In this document: in pieces, positions 43,824 to 51,148 of the stretch
Position numbering within the stretch: position 1 is the first letter of the stretch
How the letters are laid out: each line of letters opens with the position of its first letter
DNA from: Nocardia concava NBRC 100430
GTDB taxonomy: Bacteria; Actinomycetota; Actinomycetes; Mycobacteriales; Mycobacteriaceae
NCBI RefSeq assembly: GCF_000308815.1
Contig: NZ_BAFX01000133.1
Span: 62,001-126,000 of the forward strand
Length of the DNA stretch: 64,000 nucleotides
Reading direction: 5' to 3'
Notes under the pieces: generated by a model
The model's database searches: none
What the model saw: the letters and a program-made list of their open reading frames with translations, nothing else
Told to the model about the DNA's origin: nothing
Made by a program: the position numbers and the translations under genes

Positions 43824-44225
43824 CTACTTACCGGAGGATCCAGCGCCCGCGGCGGCGCTGCCGGTGCCCAATGCCTGTGCGGCCGTACCACCGGCCTGCG
43901 CCGAACCGCTGGCGGCGCCGCTGCCGGTGCCGAGCAGTCCCAGTACCGAACCCGGGCCGGGGAACAGCGAGGCGAGACTGCCCGCCGCGGCGCTTCCGGT
44001 GCCGAGCGCGCCGGCCAGCCCGGCGGCGGTGGAGCTGCCGGTGCCGACCGCGGCGCTACCGGTTCCCAGCTGCGGCAATACCGACGGCTGCGAGACGGGC
44101 GGGGCACCCGCACCGGCGGACGGATCGCCGTCCGCCGGTGCGGCGGTAGCCAGGGCAGGCGCGAGAAGGGGCACTGCGAGGCCCGCGAGAATGACGGCCG
44201 CACGGGCCAATCGGGGTGCGTTCAT
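43824..44225 (-). CDS. Secreted Ala/Gly-rich protein with LGTGSA repeats
   Basis: A 133-residue protein with a signal peptide (LARAAVILAGLAVPLLAPAL, cleavage near ATAA, about residue 28). The mature part is almost entirely Ala, Gly, Ser, Thr and Leu and contains the repeat L-G-T-G-S-A/G four times, plus a G-T-G-S-S variant. No cysteines and few charges. It could be a cell-wall spacer or surface protein; I know no family. AAAGGA lies upstream of the ATG. It directly precedes the glycolipid operon on the same strand but is separated by a hairpin. Confidence 0.68.
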   Translation of the reverse strand: MNAPRLARAAVILAGLAVPLLAPALATAAPADGDPSAGAGAPPVSQPSVLPQLGTGSAAVGTGSSTAAGLAGALGTGSAAAGSLASLFPGPGSVLGLLGTGSGAASGSAQAGGTAAQALGTGSAAAGAGSSGK

Positions 44226-44585
44226 GGCCTGTATTCCTTTCACCTTCATCAGGACAAGCGCCGAGGACGGCGACTTGGTGGTCGCAGATCGAATGTGCGG
44301 CGGCGACACTGCCGAAGAAATGGCACCCGACGGGTAATTGTCTCTTCGTCCATCGGTGGGGGTCTGAATCGACCTGCGCACCAAGAAAAACACCAACATT
44401 CCAACCGCGCAACCCATAGATGCGCAAACAATTGGTTAACGAAATGTTCCCAAACGCTTCCACTGTGCTTCAGGACACTGCACAGGAGAAATTGGCCTCC
44501 ACTTCACTTTTCCCGTCGCACACCCGGCGAGCCGAGATCGAAATTGAGTTGCTCGCCGGTCCCCCACATCTGGGATCCTGGGCTG
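44226..44585. other. Intergenic region, A/T-richer, no clear gene
   Basis: A 360-bp gap between divergently transcribed genes. The part around 44395-44470 is clearly richer in A/T than the window average and includes GTTAAC and several A-runs, as promoter regions do. No convincing small ORF with a ribosome binding site, no strong hairpin and no repeat was found. It presumably holds both promoters. Confidence 0.4.
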
Positions 44586-45296
44586 GTGAACGCAGGGGAA
44601 ATCGCCGTCGAGTTCGCGCCGGAGCTGCGCGTGTTCGTCGGTCAGCGGGCCGGCACACCGGTTCGCATCGACGGCACCTCGACGCTGGGCCATGTGGTGG
44701 AGTCGCTCGGAGTGCCGCTCACCGAGGTGGGCGCACTGCTGGTGAACGGGAAATCCGTTGCGGCCGGGCATATTCCGTCCGTCGGCGACTCCGTCACTGT
44801 ATCGGCGGTGGCCCGCCCGCAGCCGAGTTCGGAGCCGCTGCGTTTCCTGCTCGACATCCACCTGGGCACCCTCACCCGGCGGCTGCGACTGCTGGGAATC
44901 GATGCGGCATACGAGAATCCGGATATCGGCGATGCCGCGCTGGCCGCGCGATCGGCCGCCGAGCGCCGGGTGCTGCTCTCGCGCGATCGCGGTCTGCTGC
45001 GTCGTCGCGAGATCTATTCCGGCGCTTACGTTTACAGCCACCAGCCCGCCGAGCAGCTGGATGACGTGCTGTCCCGCTTCGCGCCTCGGCTCGCGCCGTG
45101 GACCCGCTGCACCTCCTGCAACGGACAGCTGCGCGCCGCCGCGCGCGAGGCCGTGCGCGACCGGCTGCCGGACAATACCGGCCAGAGCTACGACTCCTTC
45201 GCCGAGTGCCTCGACTGCGGCCAGACCTATTGGAAGGGCGCGCACCACGCGCGGCTGGACGCCATCGTGGCGGAGGCATTGGCCAAATTCGCCTGA
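44586..45296 (+). CDS. Mut7-C RNase-domain protein with ubiquitin-like N-terminus
   Basis: A 236-residue protein. The first about 80 residues (GEIAVEFAPELRVFVGQRAG then GDSVTVSAVARP) look like the ThiS/MoaD-like ubiquitin fold found before Mut7-C. The Mut7-C PIN-type domain follows: RFLLDIHLGTLTRRLRLLGID, VLLSRDRGLLRRREI, then a zinc ribbon CTSCNGQL with CLDCGQTYWKG. Such proteins are predicted RNases. The GTG start gives the family N-terminus. It stands alone. Confidence 0.85.
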   Translation: MNAGEIAVEFAPELRVFVGQRAGTPVRIDGTSTLGHVVESLGVPLTEVGALLVNGKSVAAGHIPSVGDSVTVSAVARPQPSSEPLRFLLDIHLGTLTRRLRLLGIDAAYENPDIGDAALAARSAAERRVLLSRDRGLLRRREIYSGAYVYSHQPAEQLDDVLSRFAPRLAPWTRCTSCNGQLRAAAREAVRDRLPDNTGQSYDSFAECLDCGQTYWKGAHHARLDAIVAEALAKFA

Positions 45297-45397
45297 TTCA
45301 CGCGTGCATATTGTGTGCGGCGCCACTCTCCCTTACGCTCCTGTGACACCACTCGGTCTCACAACCGGCCGGGCGGCCAGGGAATGGAGGGACCTCG

Positions 45398-46441
45398 ATG
45401 GTGAGGGTTCGGGCGGGCCGACGCGTGCTCATGGCGGCGCTGACGGTGGCCATGATGGCCGGGGGATCATGGATGGCGCCAACGGCGTTCGCCGACGACA
45501 CGGCGATCGCCCCGCCCGGCGCTTCGGGCGCACCGGACGTCACCGCCCAAACCTTGTACGGCGGCATGGGTTCGCATCCGGTCGCGACCAATGCCCAGGT
45601 CGGGCCCTGCCAGGCCTCGATCGTCGGTTTCGTCCAGAACATGGCCGTCCACATCTTCGGCAATACCGAGGACCTGACCTGCACCGCGGCCTTCCCCAAC
45701 GGCCTGGACTCCCCCATCGGCGTGAACACCTACTTCCCCGCCGATATCGCCGACCTGACCAGCGCGCCGCTCATCGTCCTGACCGGCGGCATCGACTCCA
45801 ATCCGGGCATGTACGACCGGCTCGCGCGGCAGTGGGCGAGCAATGGCTTCGTGGTGACGATCCCCTACGACTGGTTCAACTCGCTGGCCTATGTGCCCGC
45901 GGCCGGTCTGGCCCTGGCGATCTGGCAGAACCGGGACGCGGGCTCGCCGCTCTTCGGCAAGGTGGATCTGTCGCGCACCATCTTCGCGGGCCATTCGGCG
46001 GGTGGTCAGTCCACTCAGCAGATCGTGTCGGTACTGCCGGGGGTGGCCGGGCTCATCGACCCGGATCTCCATGTGGCGGGCGCACTCGCGATCGAGCCCG
46101 GTCCGCTGGCGCTCGGCCCGCTGCTCGGGGTGCCGACGCTGTATCTCACCGGCATGAACGATTTCGTGGTGCCCGACTTCGCATGGGTGCGCTGGTGGCA
46201 GTACAACCTGACCTGGAATGCCCCCGCCTGGATCGCCAATGCCCGTGGGGTGAGCCACTTCTCGCCGGTCGACGACACCGAGGACTACCGCTCGTCCGGG
46301 ACCGCGGTGGCCTGGCTGCGGTATCTGGGCTTCGAGGACGAGACCGCCAAGCAGTTCTTCGTCGGCCCGAATTGGGCACTGCGCCAGGACAAGACGTACT
46401 TCAGCGTGGAACGCAACGCGCTCGCCAACGCGGTGCGGTAA
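45398..46441 (+). CDS. Secreted cutinase/PETase-like alpha/beta hydrolase
   Basis: A 347-residue exported hydrolase. Signal peptide about residues 1-32 (RRVLMAALTVAMMAGGSW, PTAFA). Fold motifs: APLIVLTGGIDSNPGMYDRL, the nucleophile elbow FAGHSAGGQS, a likely Asp in LTGMNDFVVPD and His in GVSHFSP. This is the lipase/cutinase type in which chlorophyllase-like and polyester-degrading enzymes fall. GGAGGGA precedes the ATG. A second hydrolase begins 10 nt later, so they form an operon. Confidence 0.82.
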   Translation: MVRVRAGRRVLMAALTVAMMAGGSWMAPTAFADDTAIAPPGASGAPDVTAQTLYGGMGSHPVATNAQVGPCQASIVGFVQNMAVHIFGNTEDLTCTAAFPNGLDSPIGVNTYFPADIADLTSAPLIVLTGGIDSNPGMYDRLARQWASNGFVVTIPYDWFNSLAYVPAAGLALAIWQNRDAGSPLFGKVDLSRTIFAGHSAGGQSTQQIVSVLPGVAGLIDPDLHVAGALAIEPGPLALGPLLGVPTLYLTGMNDFVVPDFAWVRWWQYNLTWNAPAWIANARGVSHFSPVDDTEDYRSSGTAVAWLRYLGFEDETAKQFFVGPNWALRQDKTYFSVERNALANAVR

Positions 46442-46450
46442 GGGGCTTCG

Positions 46451-47815
46451 ATGAGATCGCATCGTCATTGGTTCGGCACGGCCCTGATCGGCGCGACGCT
46501 GGCCGCCGGGTCAGTCCTGGCACCCGTCGCCGTGGCGGAGCCCGCCGCGAACGCCTGCGCCGACCCCGCATCGGCCGGAATGGATCCCGCCGCGCTGGCC
46601 GACGCCATCGACTTCGGTACGCGCGGTGGCGGATTCGCCATCCAGGTGTACCGACACGGCTGCCTGGTCGGGGATCGCACCGGTACCGGGAACCTCCCCT
46701 ACCCTCTGGCCAGCTCCAGCAAGGGCGTCACCTCGGTGGCGATCGGGCGCGCGATCACCATGGGCTACTTCGGCCTCGACGATCCGCTGGGCAAGTTCTT
46801 CCCGCAGGCCGATGCCGCGCATGCCGCGCTCACGGTGCGGCAGGTCCTCACCCAGACCACGGGTCTGCGCTTCACCTGGGCGGCCGATGTCGCGGGCATC
46901 GCCACCGACGAGGTGCTCCAAACCCTGGAAACGCCTTTCGCTTTCGAGCCGGGGACGACGTTCCAGTATGCGCAGGCGGCGCTGGTGCTGCTGCCGCGGA
47001 TCGTGGAAATCACCACCGGGCTGGACTTCCAGGAGTTCGTGCAGCGGGAACTCATGTCCCCGTTGGGAATCAACCGCGACCACTGGGTGTGGCTGCGCGA
47101 CCGCAGCGGGAACACCGCGGTCAACGGTGGGTTGGCCATGCGCGCCGATGACGTCGCGCGCCTCGGTCAGTTGATGCTGAACGAAGGCCGCTGGGGTGAG
47201 CGGCAACTCATCGATCCCGGCTACATCCGCGAGGCCCAGCACGGCACCACCGGCAACCCAGGCTACGGATTCATGTTCTGGCTCAACTCCGGTGACTCGT
47301 ACAAGTCGGCGACCGTGCCCGTCGCCAAGACCTTCGACCACCCGATGTTCCCCGGCGCGCCCCGCGACCTCTACTCCTTCGTCGGCGCGCTCGGCCAGTT
47401 CGTCGCCATCATTCCCAGCCGCGACATGGTGATCGTGCGCCTCGGCGTCCCCGGCCGCATCGACCCGGCCAATCTCCAGACCTCGCTGGCCGCCGAGACA
47501 AATCCGGACAACAAGGAGTTCCTGCGCCGCGTCACCGCCGCGGTCACCGACCTCCCCGCCGAGCCCTACGACGACCCCTACCGCTACGACAACAGCCTCG
47601 GCCCGGTCATCGGCAATCTCGACGATCTCGCCTTCTGGACCGACCCGGTCACCGTCACCCAGATCCTGCTCGGCGTCGGCCCCTACGCCTCGGGCAACTG
47701 CAACATCCTCTGGTGCAACGGCAAACTCGTCCCGCAGGACATCTTCGCCGCGATGCTGGATTCGGGCGGCCAGCTCGCGGCGGCCCTGCTCGCCCTGGGA
47801 CAAGGACAGCGCTGA
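46451..47815 (+). CDS. Secreted beta-lactamase-fold serine hydrolase
   Basis: A 454-residue class-C/esterase-type protein with a signal peptide ending about residue 30 (VAVAEPAANA). The S-x-x-K motif is Ser88-Ser-Ser-Lys91; the tyrosine motif is in FQYAQAA, and a late SFVGALGQFVAIIPSRDMVIVRLG is typical. It could be a D,D-peptidase, esterase or other amide hydrolase. It follows the cutinase-like gene by 10 nt, so both are probably exported together. Palindromic repeat downstream. Confidence 0.87.
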   Translation: MRSHRHWFGTALIGATLAAGSVLAPVAVAEPAANACADPASAGMDPAALADAIDFGTRGGGFAIQVYRHGCLVGDRTGTGNLPYPLASSSKGVTSVAIGRAITMGYFGLDDPLGKFFPQADAAHAALTVRQVLTQTTGLRFTWAADVAGIATDEVLQTLETPFAFEPGTTFQYAQAALVLLPRIVEITTGLDFQEFVQRELMSPLGINRDHWVWLRDRSGNTAVNGGLAMRADDVARLGQLMLNEGRWGERQLIDPGYIREAQHGTTGNPGYGFMFWLNSGDSYKSATVPVAKTFDHPMFPGAPRDLYSFVGALGQFVAIIPSRDMVIVRLGVPGRIDPANLQTSLAAETNPDNKEFLRRVTAAVTDLPAEPYDDPYRYDNSLGPVIGNLDDLAFWTDPVTVTQILLGVGPYASGNCNILWCNGKLVPQDIFAAMLDSGGQLAAALLALGQGQR

Positions 47816-47830
47816 GCAGGTAGAACCCTT

Positions 47831-47904
47831 GTCATCCCGGCGTGCTTTTGGCCGGGATCCACACCTTGGTCAATGGATGCCGGCCAAATACACGCCGGAA
47901 TGAC
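47831..47904. repeat. Palindromic REP-like element, 31-bp arms
   Basis: Arms 47831-47861 and 47874-47904 match at 27 of 31 positions around a 12-nt spacer. The arm begins GTCATCCCGGCGTG. From memory, elements of this form occur as dispersed palindromic repeats in many bacterial genomes. It separates the convergent serine hydrolase and MarR-type genes and can act as a bidirectional terminator. Only one copy was seen in this window. Confidence 0.8.
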
Positions 47905-47916
47905 GAGGCTGGTCCG

Positions 47917-48429
47917 TCAGCGGGCGCGGGCGGCGGCCGCGGCCGCGTCGAGGCGCGCACCCAGCGCCTTGACCTGGTCGCGGAGAGTTTCGATGTCCTC
48001 GACCGGGACGCCGACGAGGTCCAGCACGGTTTGGATCATCTGCTGTGCGCCGTGCTGCAATTCACGGCTGGAGTCGGTGGCGTGCAATACGACCGCCCGG
48101 CCGTCGGTGGCGCTGCGGACGCTCTCGACCAGGCCGCGCGACTGTAGCCGCTGGACCAGGGGCGAGAGGGTGCCGTAGTCGAGGTGGACCTGTTCGCCCA
48201 GGTCCTTCATGGTGATGCCCGGGCGTTCCCACAGCGCCAGCAGCACCAGGTACTGCGGGTAGGTGAGGTTCATATCGTCCAGGAACGGCCGGTAGGCAGC
48301 GGTCATGGATCGTGACGTGGAGTACAGCGCGAAGCACAGCTGGGCATTGAGCGAGAGCAGCGCGTAGTCGATCTCCTCGTCCGCTCCGGCCCGGTGCCCT
48401 TCGGGTGCGGAAGGCGGATGTTCGTGCAT
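47917..48429 (-). CDS. OhrR-type MarR family regulator
   Basis: A 170-residue MarR-family protein with the OhrR hallmark LNAQLCFALYSTSR, where Cys32 is the peroxide-reactive residue in characterised OhrR proteins. The winged HTH follows: TYPQYLVLLALWERPGITMK and VHLDYGTLSPLVQRLQSRG. No ohr gene is adjacent, so its target may be this cluster. Its ATG overlaps the stop of the HisC-like gene (TAATG), so it is probably the last gene of that operon. Confidence 0.88.
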   Translation of the reverse strand: MHEHPPSAPEGHRAGADEEIDYALLSLNAQLCFALYSTSRSMTAAYRPFLDDMNLTYPQYLVLLALWERPGITMKDLGEQVHLDYGTLSPLVQRLQSRGLVESVRSATDGRAVVLHATDSSRELQHGAQQMIQTVLDLVGVPVEDIETLRDQVKALGARLDAAAAAARAR

Positions 48430-49466
48430 TACTGCACTGTACTGCGGACGCCGGGGAGCACTGTGTCACGGACAGTCGCCAGCACCGCATCGGTGGCCAC
48501 GCGATCGCCGACCGTGATGCGGATACCGGTGGGATAGGTCTTGACGTGGATGTCCGCGCCCGCCAGCGCGGTTGCCACGCGGTCGGCGTCCGGGCCGGGC
48601 AGGGTGAGGTAGGAGAAGTTGGCGTAGCTGTCGGGGACGCACAGGCCGAGCTCGCGCAGTCCGGTGGTGAGGCGGGTGCGGTGCTCGCCGAGCACCGCGA
48701 TGCGCGCCTCGATCTCGGCCTCCGCCTCGTAGCAGGCGCGCACCGCGACCTCGGCCAGGGCGGTCATGCCGAAGGGCAACTGCCAGCGCGAGATTCGCTC
48801 GATCAGCTCCGGATCGCCGATGGCGTAGCCGACCCGCAGTGCGGCCAGGCCGTATGCCTTCGAAAAGGTGCGCAACACAAGCAGATTCGGATGACGATCG
48901 AGCAGTGCGAAGACATCGGCCCGCTCGGACTCGGCGACGAAATCCACGTACGCCTCGTCCAGGACGACGGTGATCGCGGCGGGGATCTCCCGCAGGAAGG
49001 CCTCGAATTCGACCGGCGGCACCAGGGTTCCGGTGGGATTGTGCGGACTGCACACCACCACCAGCCGGGTCCGCTCGGTCACCGCGGCGGCCAGCGCCGC
49101 CAAGTCCTGGCGGCCGGCGCCGGTGAGCGGCACCGCGACCGGCCGCCCGCCGGCCATGCTGGTGAGGATCGGGAAGCCGTCGAAGGTGGGCGTGGCCATC
49201 ACGACTTCCGCTCCGCCGGAACCGAATTCCTGGACGATGTGCATGATCACGCCGGTCGCGCCCGCGCCCACCGCGATGGCGTCCGGCGCGCAGCCGAGCC
49301 GTTCGGCGATCAGGCGCGGCAGCCGCTGGGGCAGGAATTCGGGGTAGCGATTGGCCGAGGCGAGCGCGCGGCTCAGCGCCGCCCGCACCGAGGCGGGCGG
49401 GCCGTAGGGAATCTCGTTGAGCTGCAGCCGATGTCCGGCCGATATCAGCGGGGTCAAGGCGGTCAC
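48429..49466 (-). CDS. HisC-like PLP aminotransferase
   Basis: A 345-residue class I/II aminotransferase nearest to histidinol-phosphate aminotransferases. Motifs: LNEIPYGPPASV, SPHNPTG (Asn), VVLDEAYVDF (PLP Asp), LRTFSKAYGLAALRVGY (PLP Lys) and a C-terminal GIRITVG (substrate-carboxylate Arg). There are no his genes around it, so it probably transaminates a pathway intermediate instead. GTG start with GAAAGGG close upstream, 6 nt after the KAS III-like stop. Confidence 0.85.
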   Translation of the reverse strand: MTALTPLISAGHRLQLNEIPYGPPASVRAALSRALASANRYPEFLPQRLPRLIAERLGCAPDAIAVGAGATGVIMHIVQEFGSGGAEVVMATPTFDGFPILTSMAGGRPVAVPLTGAGRQDLAALAAAVTERTRLVVVCSPHNPTGTLVPPVEFEAFLREIPAAITVVLDEAYVDFVAESERADVFALLDRHPNLLVLRTFSKAYGLAALRVGYAIGDPELIERISRWQLPFGMTALAEVAVRACYEAEAEIEARIAVLGEHRTRLTTGLRELGLCVPDSYANFSYLTLPGPDADRVATALAGADIHVKTYPTGIRITVGDRVATDAVLATVRDTVLPGVRSTVQ

Positions 49467-49472
49467 CCCCTT

Positions 49473-50483
49473 TCAGCGCCCGCCCCACCGGACCGCGGCG
49501 GCCGCGGCGAAATCGCCCGCGTGCGCGAAGCCCGCGAACATCACCAGCGAGCCCGTCGGCACCCGGCCCTCGTCGACGGCGCGATCGAAGGTGACGGGAA
49601 TGCCCGCGCCGAAGAGGTTTCCGCAGTCATCGAAGGTGTCGGGGTGCTTGTCCTGCGGCAGTTGCAGGGCGTCGCGCCAGTTGCGCAGGAAGGCGCGGTT
49701 GGGCTGATTGGTGACCAGCAGATCCAGCTCCTGCGACTTGACCCCGATGCGCTTGCACACCGCGTCGGCCACCTCCGGCACCAGCCGGTTGCCGCGCTGC
49801 AGCACCTTGGCGATCTTGGATTCGGTGAAGCCGACATGCATCTGGCCGCTCCCGGCCTCCCAGTAGCGGCGAGGCGGCTCGGCGATGGCCGTCATCTGCC
49901 CGGCGAACTCCGGCAGGTGCCGGGTCTCGATATCGAGGATCGGCGAATCACCGGACTTCACAATCAATCCCGCGCCCGCGCCGTCACCCGGAATGGCGGC
50001 CTGCGCCTTGCCGCGGACCTGTTCCTGGGTGAAGATCTGGCCCGCCGCGTTCTGCACGGTGACCACCAACGCGGAACGCGCCTCGGAGGAGAGCAGGATC
50101 TGGCGGGCCAGCTTCATGCCGTGCACGAACGACGCGCAGCCGCCATTGTGCAGATCGATCAGCCATTCCGGCGAGATGCCCAGGCGGGCGGCCACTTCGC
50201 CGCCATTGCCGACGATGGCGACCTCGGGCAGCTGGGTGTGGACGATGAGAATGTCGATGCTGCGCAACACATCCCGGCCCTGGCGTTCGAGGATCGGGGC
50301 GACCGCGCGTTCGGCCATATCGGCGGGCGTCTCGCCCGGGGCGATGTGGCGGCGGAACTTGGGCGCCTTGAACATGAGGTTCGAGGTGACCTCGTCGGGA
50401 TCCGCGTACTGCACGAAATAGTCTGCGGGGACGATGTTCTCGGGCAGGTACCCGGCGACGTCGATCAGGCTGACGGTACTCAT
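49473..50483 (-). CDS. KAS III-like (thiolase-fold) enzyme with altered triad
   Basis: A 336-residue relative of 3-oxoacyl-ACP synthase III. The nucleophile is Cys116 in DLHNGGCASFVHG; the Asn of the triad is Asn289 in DDCGNLFGAG. At the position of the catalytic His, 30 residues earlier as in E. coli FabH, the chain reads L-V-T-N-Q-P-N-R, so His is replaced by Asn259. It may therefore perform acyl transfer or condensation without decarboxylation, or act on unusual substrates. It begins 2 nt after the SRPBCC stop. Part of a five-gene minus-strand unit. Confidence 0.8.
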   Translation of the reverse strand: MSTVSLIDVAGYLPENIVPADYFVQYADPDEVTSNLMFKAPKFRRHIAPGETPADMAERAVAPILERQGRDVLRSIDILIVHTQLPEVAIVGNGGEVAARLGISPEWLIDLHNGGCASFVHGMKLARQILLSSEARSALVVTVQNAAGQIFTQEQVRGKAQAAIPGDGAGAGLIVKSGDSPILDIETRHLPEFAGQMTAIAEPPRRYWEAGSGQMHVGFTESKIAKVLQRGNRLVPEVADAVCKRIGVKSQELDLLVTNQPNRAFLRNWRDALQLPQDKHPDTFDDCGNLFGAGIPVTFDRAVDEGRVPTGSLVMFAGFAHAGDFAAAAAVRWGGR

Positions 50484-50485
50484 GC

Positions 50486-51148
50486 TCAGTTCATCCATTC
50501 CGGCTTGATCGGCTGTCCGTTGGCGTGGCGGTGTTCGCAGATGGCCTTGAGATTGCGCAGTTCCAGCAGGTGTCCGGCGGCGAAGAGGTGCCAGAAGTCG
50601 CCGACCCAGACCGGGCGGCCCTCGGGCTCGGTCTCGGGGTAGCCGTTGTTCTCGTAGAACGGGTGGTGGCAATTGGTCCAGGTGACAACGCATCCCGGCT
50701 TGTCGAGCACCAGTTGCGCGTCGACGACCCGCATCAGGTAGATCATCCACAGGTGGTCGGCCTGATCCCAGGCGCAGTGGTAGTCGACGGTGCGGGCCTG
50801 GGCATTGGACACCGTGCGGGTGTAGATGCGGGTGTGCGAACCGATCCGGTCGTCCGACACCCAGATCTCGGGATCGGCCTCGGTGCGCTCGAAACCCCGC
50901 ATGCTGTAGGTCCATTCGCACAGGCTGCGGGTGTCGGCGAGGTAGTCGAACACCTCGTCCGGCGGGGCGTCGATGAATTCGGTGACGGTGCAGTACTGGC
51001 CGTAGATCTCGTCGTGCGGGTAGACGGAGCGGGTCATGTCCAGCACCAGCGGCATGCCCTCCTTGAGGGCCATGGACTCGATGCGATACACACCCGGCAC
51101 ATTCACATCCGGTACCTCGATGGGCTCGGCTTTGACGGTCTCGGTCAT
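50486..51148 (-). CDS. SRPBCC (START/cyclase-like) family protein
   Basis: A 220-residue protein with the helix-grip pattern of polyketide cyclase/dehydrase and lipid-binding proteins: EFIDAPPDEVFDYLADTRSL, then strands EIWVSDDRIGSHTRIYT, DYHCAWDQADHLWMIYLMRV and a C-terminal helix LFAAGHLLELRNLKAIC. It may catalyse cyclisation or dehydration, or carry the product. It overlaps the ThDP gene by 4 nt (ATGA) upstream and lies 2 nt from the KAS III-like gene. Confidence 0.78.
   Translation of the reverse strand: MTETVKAEPIEVPDVNVPGVYRIESMALKEGMPLVLDMTRSVYPHDEIYGQYCTVTEFIDAPPDEVFDYLADTRSLCEWTYSMRGFERTEADPEIWVSDDRIGSHTRIYTRTVSNAQARTVDYHCAWDQADHLWMIYLMRVVDAQLVLDKPGCVVTWTNCHHPFYENNGYPETEPEGRPVWVGDFWHLFAAGHLLELRNLKAICEHRHANGQPIKPEWMN

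Noticed and set aside
48436..48441. TACAGT box 6 nt before the OhrR ATG as a leaderless promoter
   Set aside because: It lies inside the last codons of the HisC-like gene, whose stop overlaps the OhrR start (TAATG). Translational coupling explains the arrangement without a promoter.
48429..49466. Histidine biosynthesis operon
   Set aside because: The aminotransferase resembles HisC but none of the other his genes are nearby; the surrounding genes are of another type.
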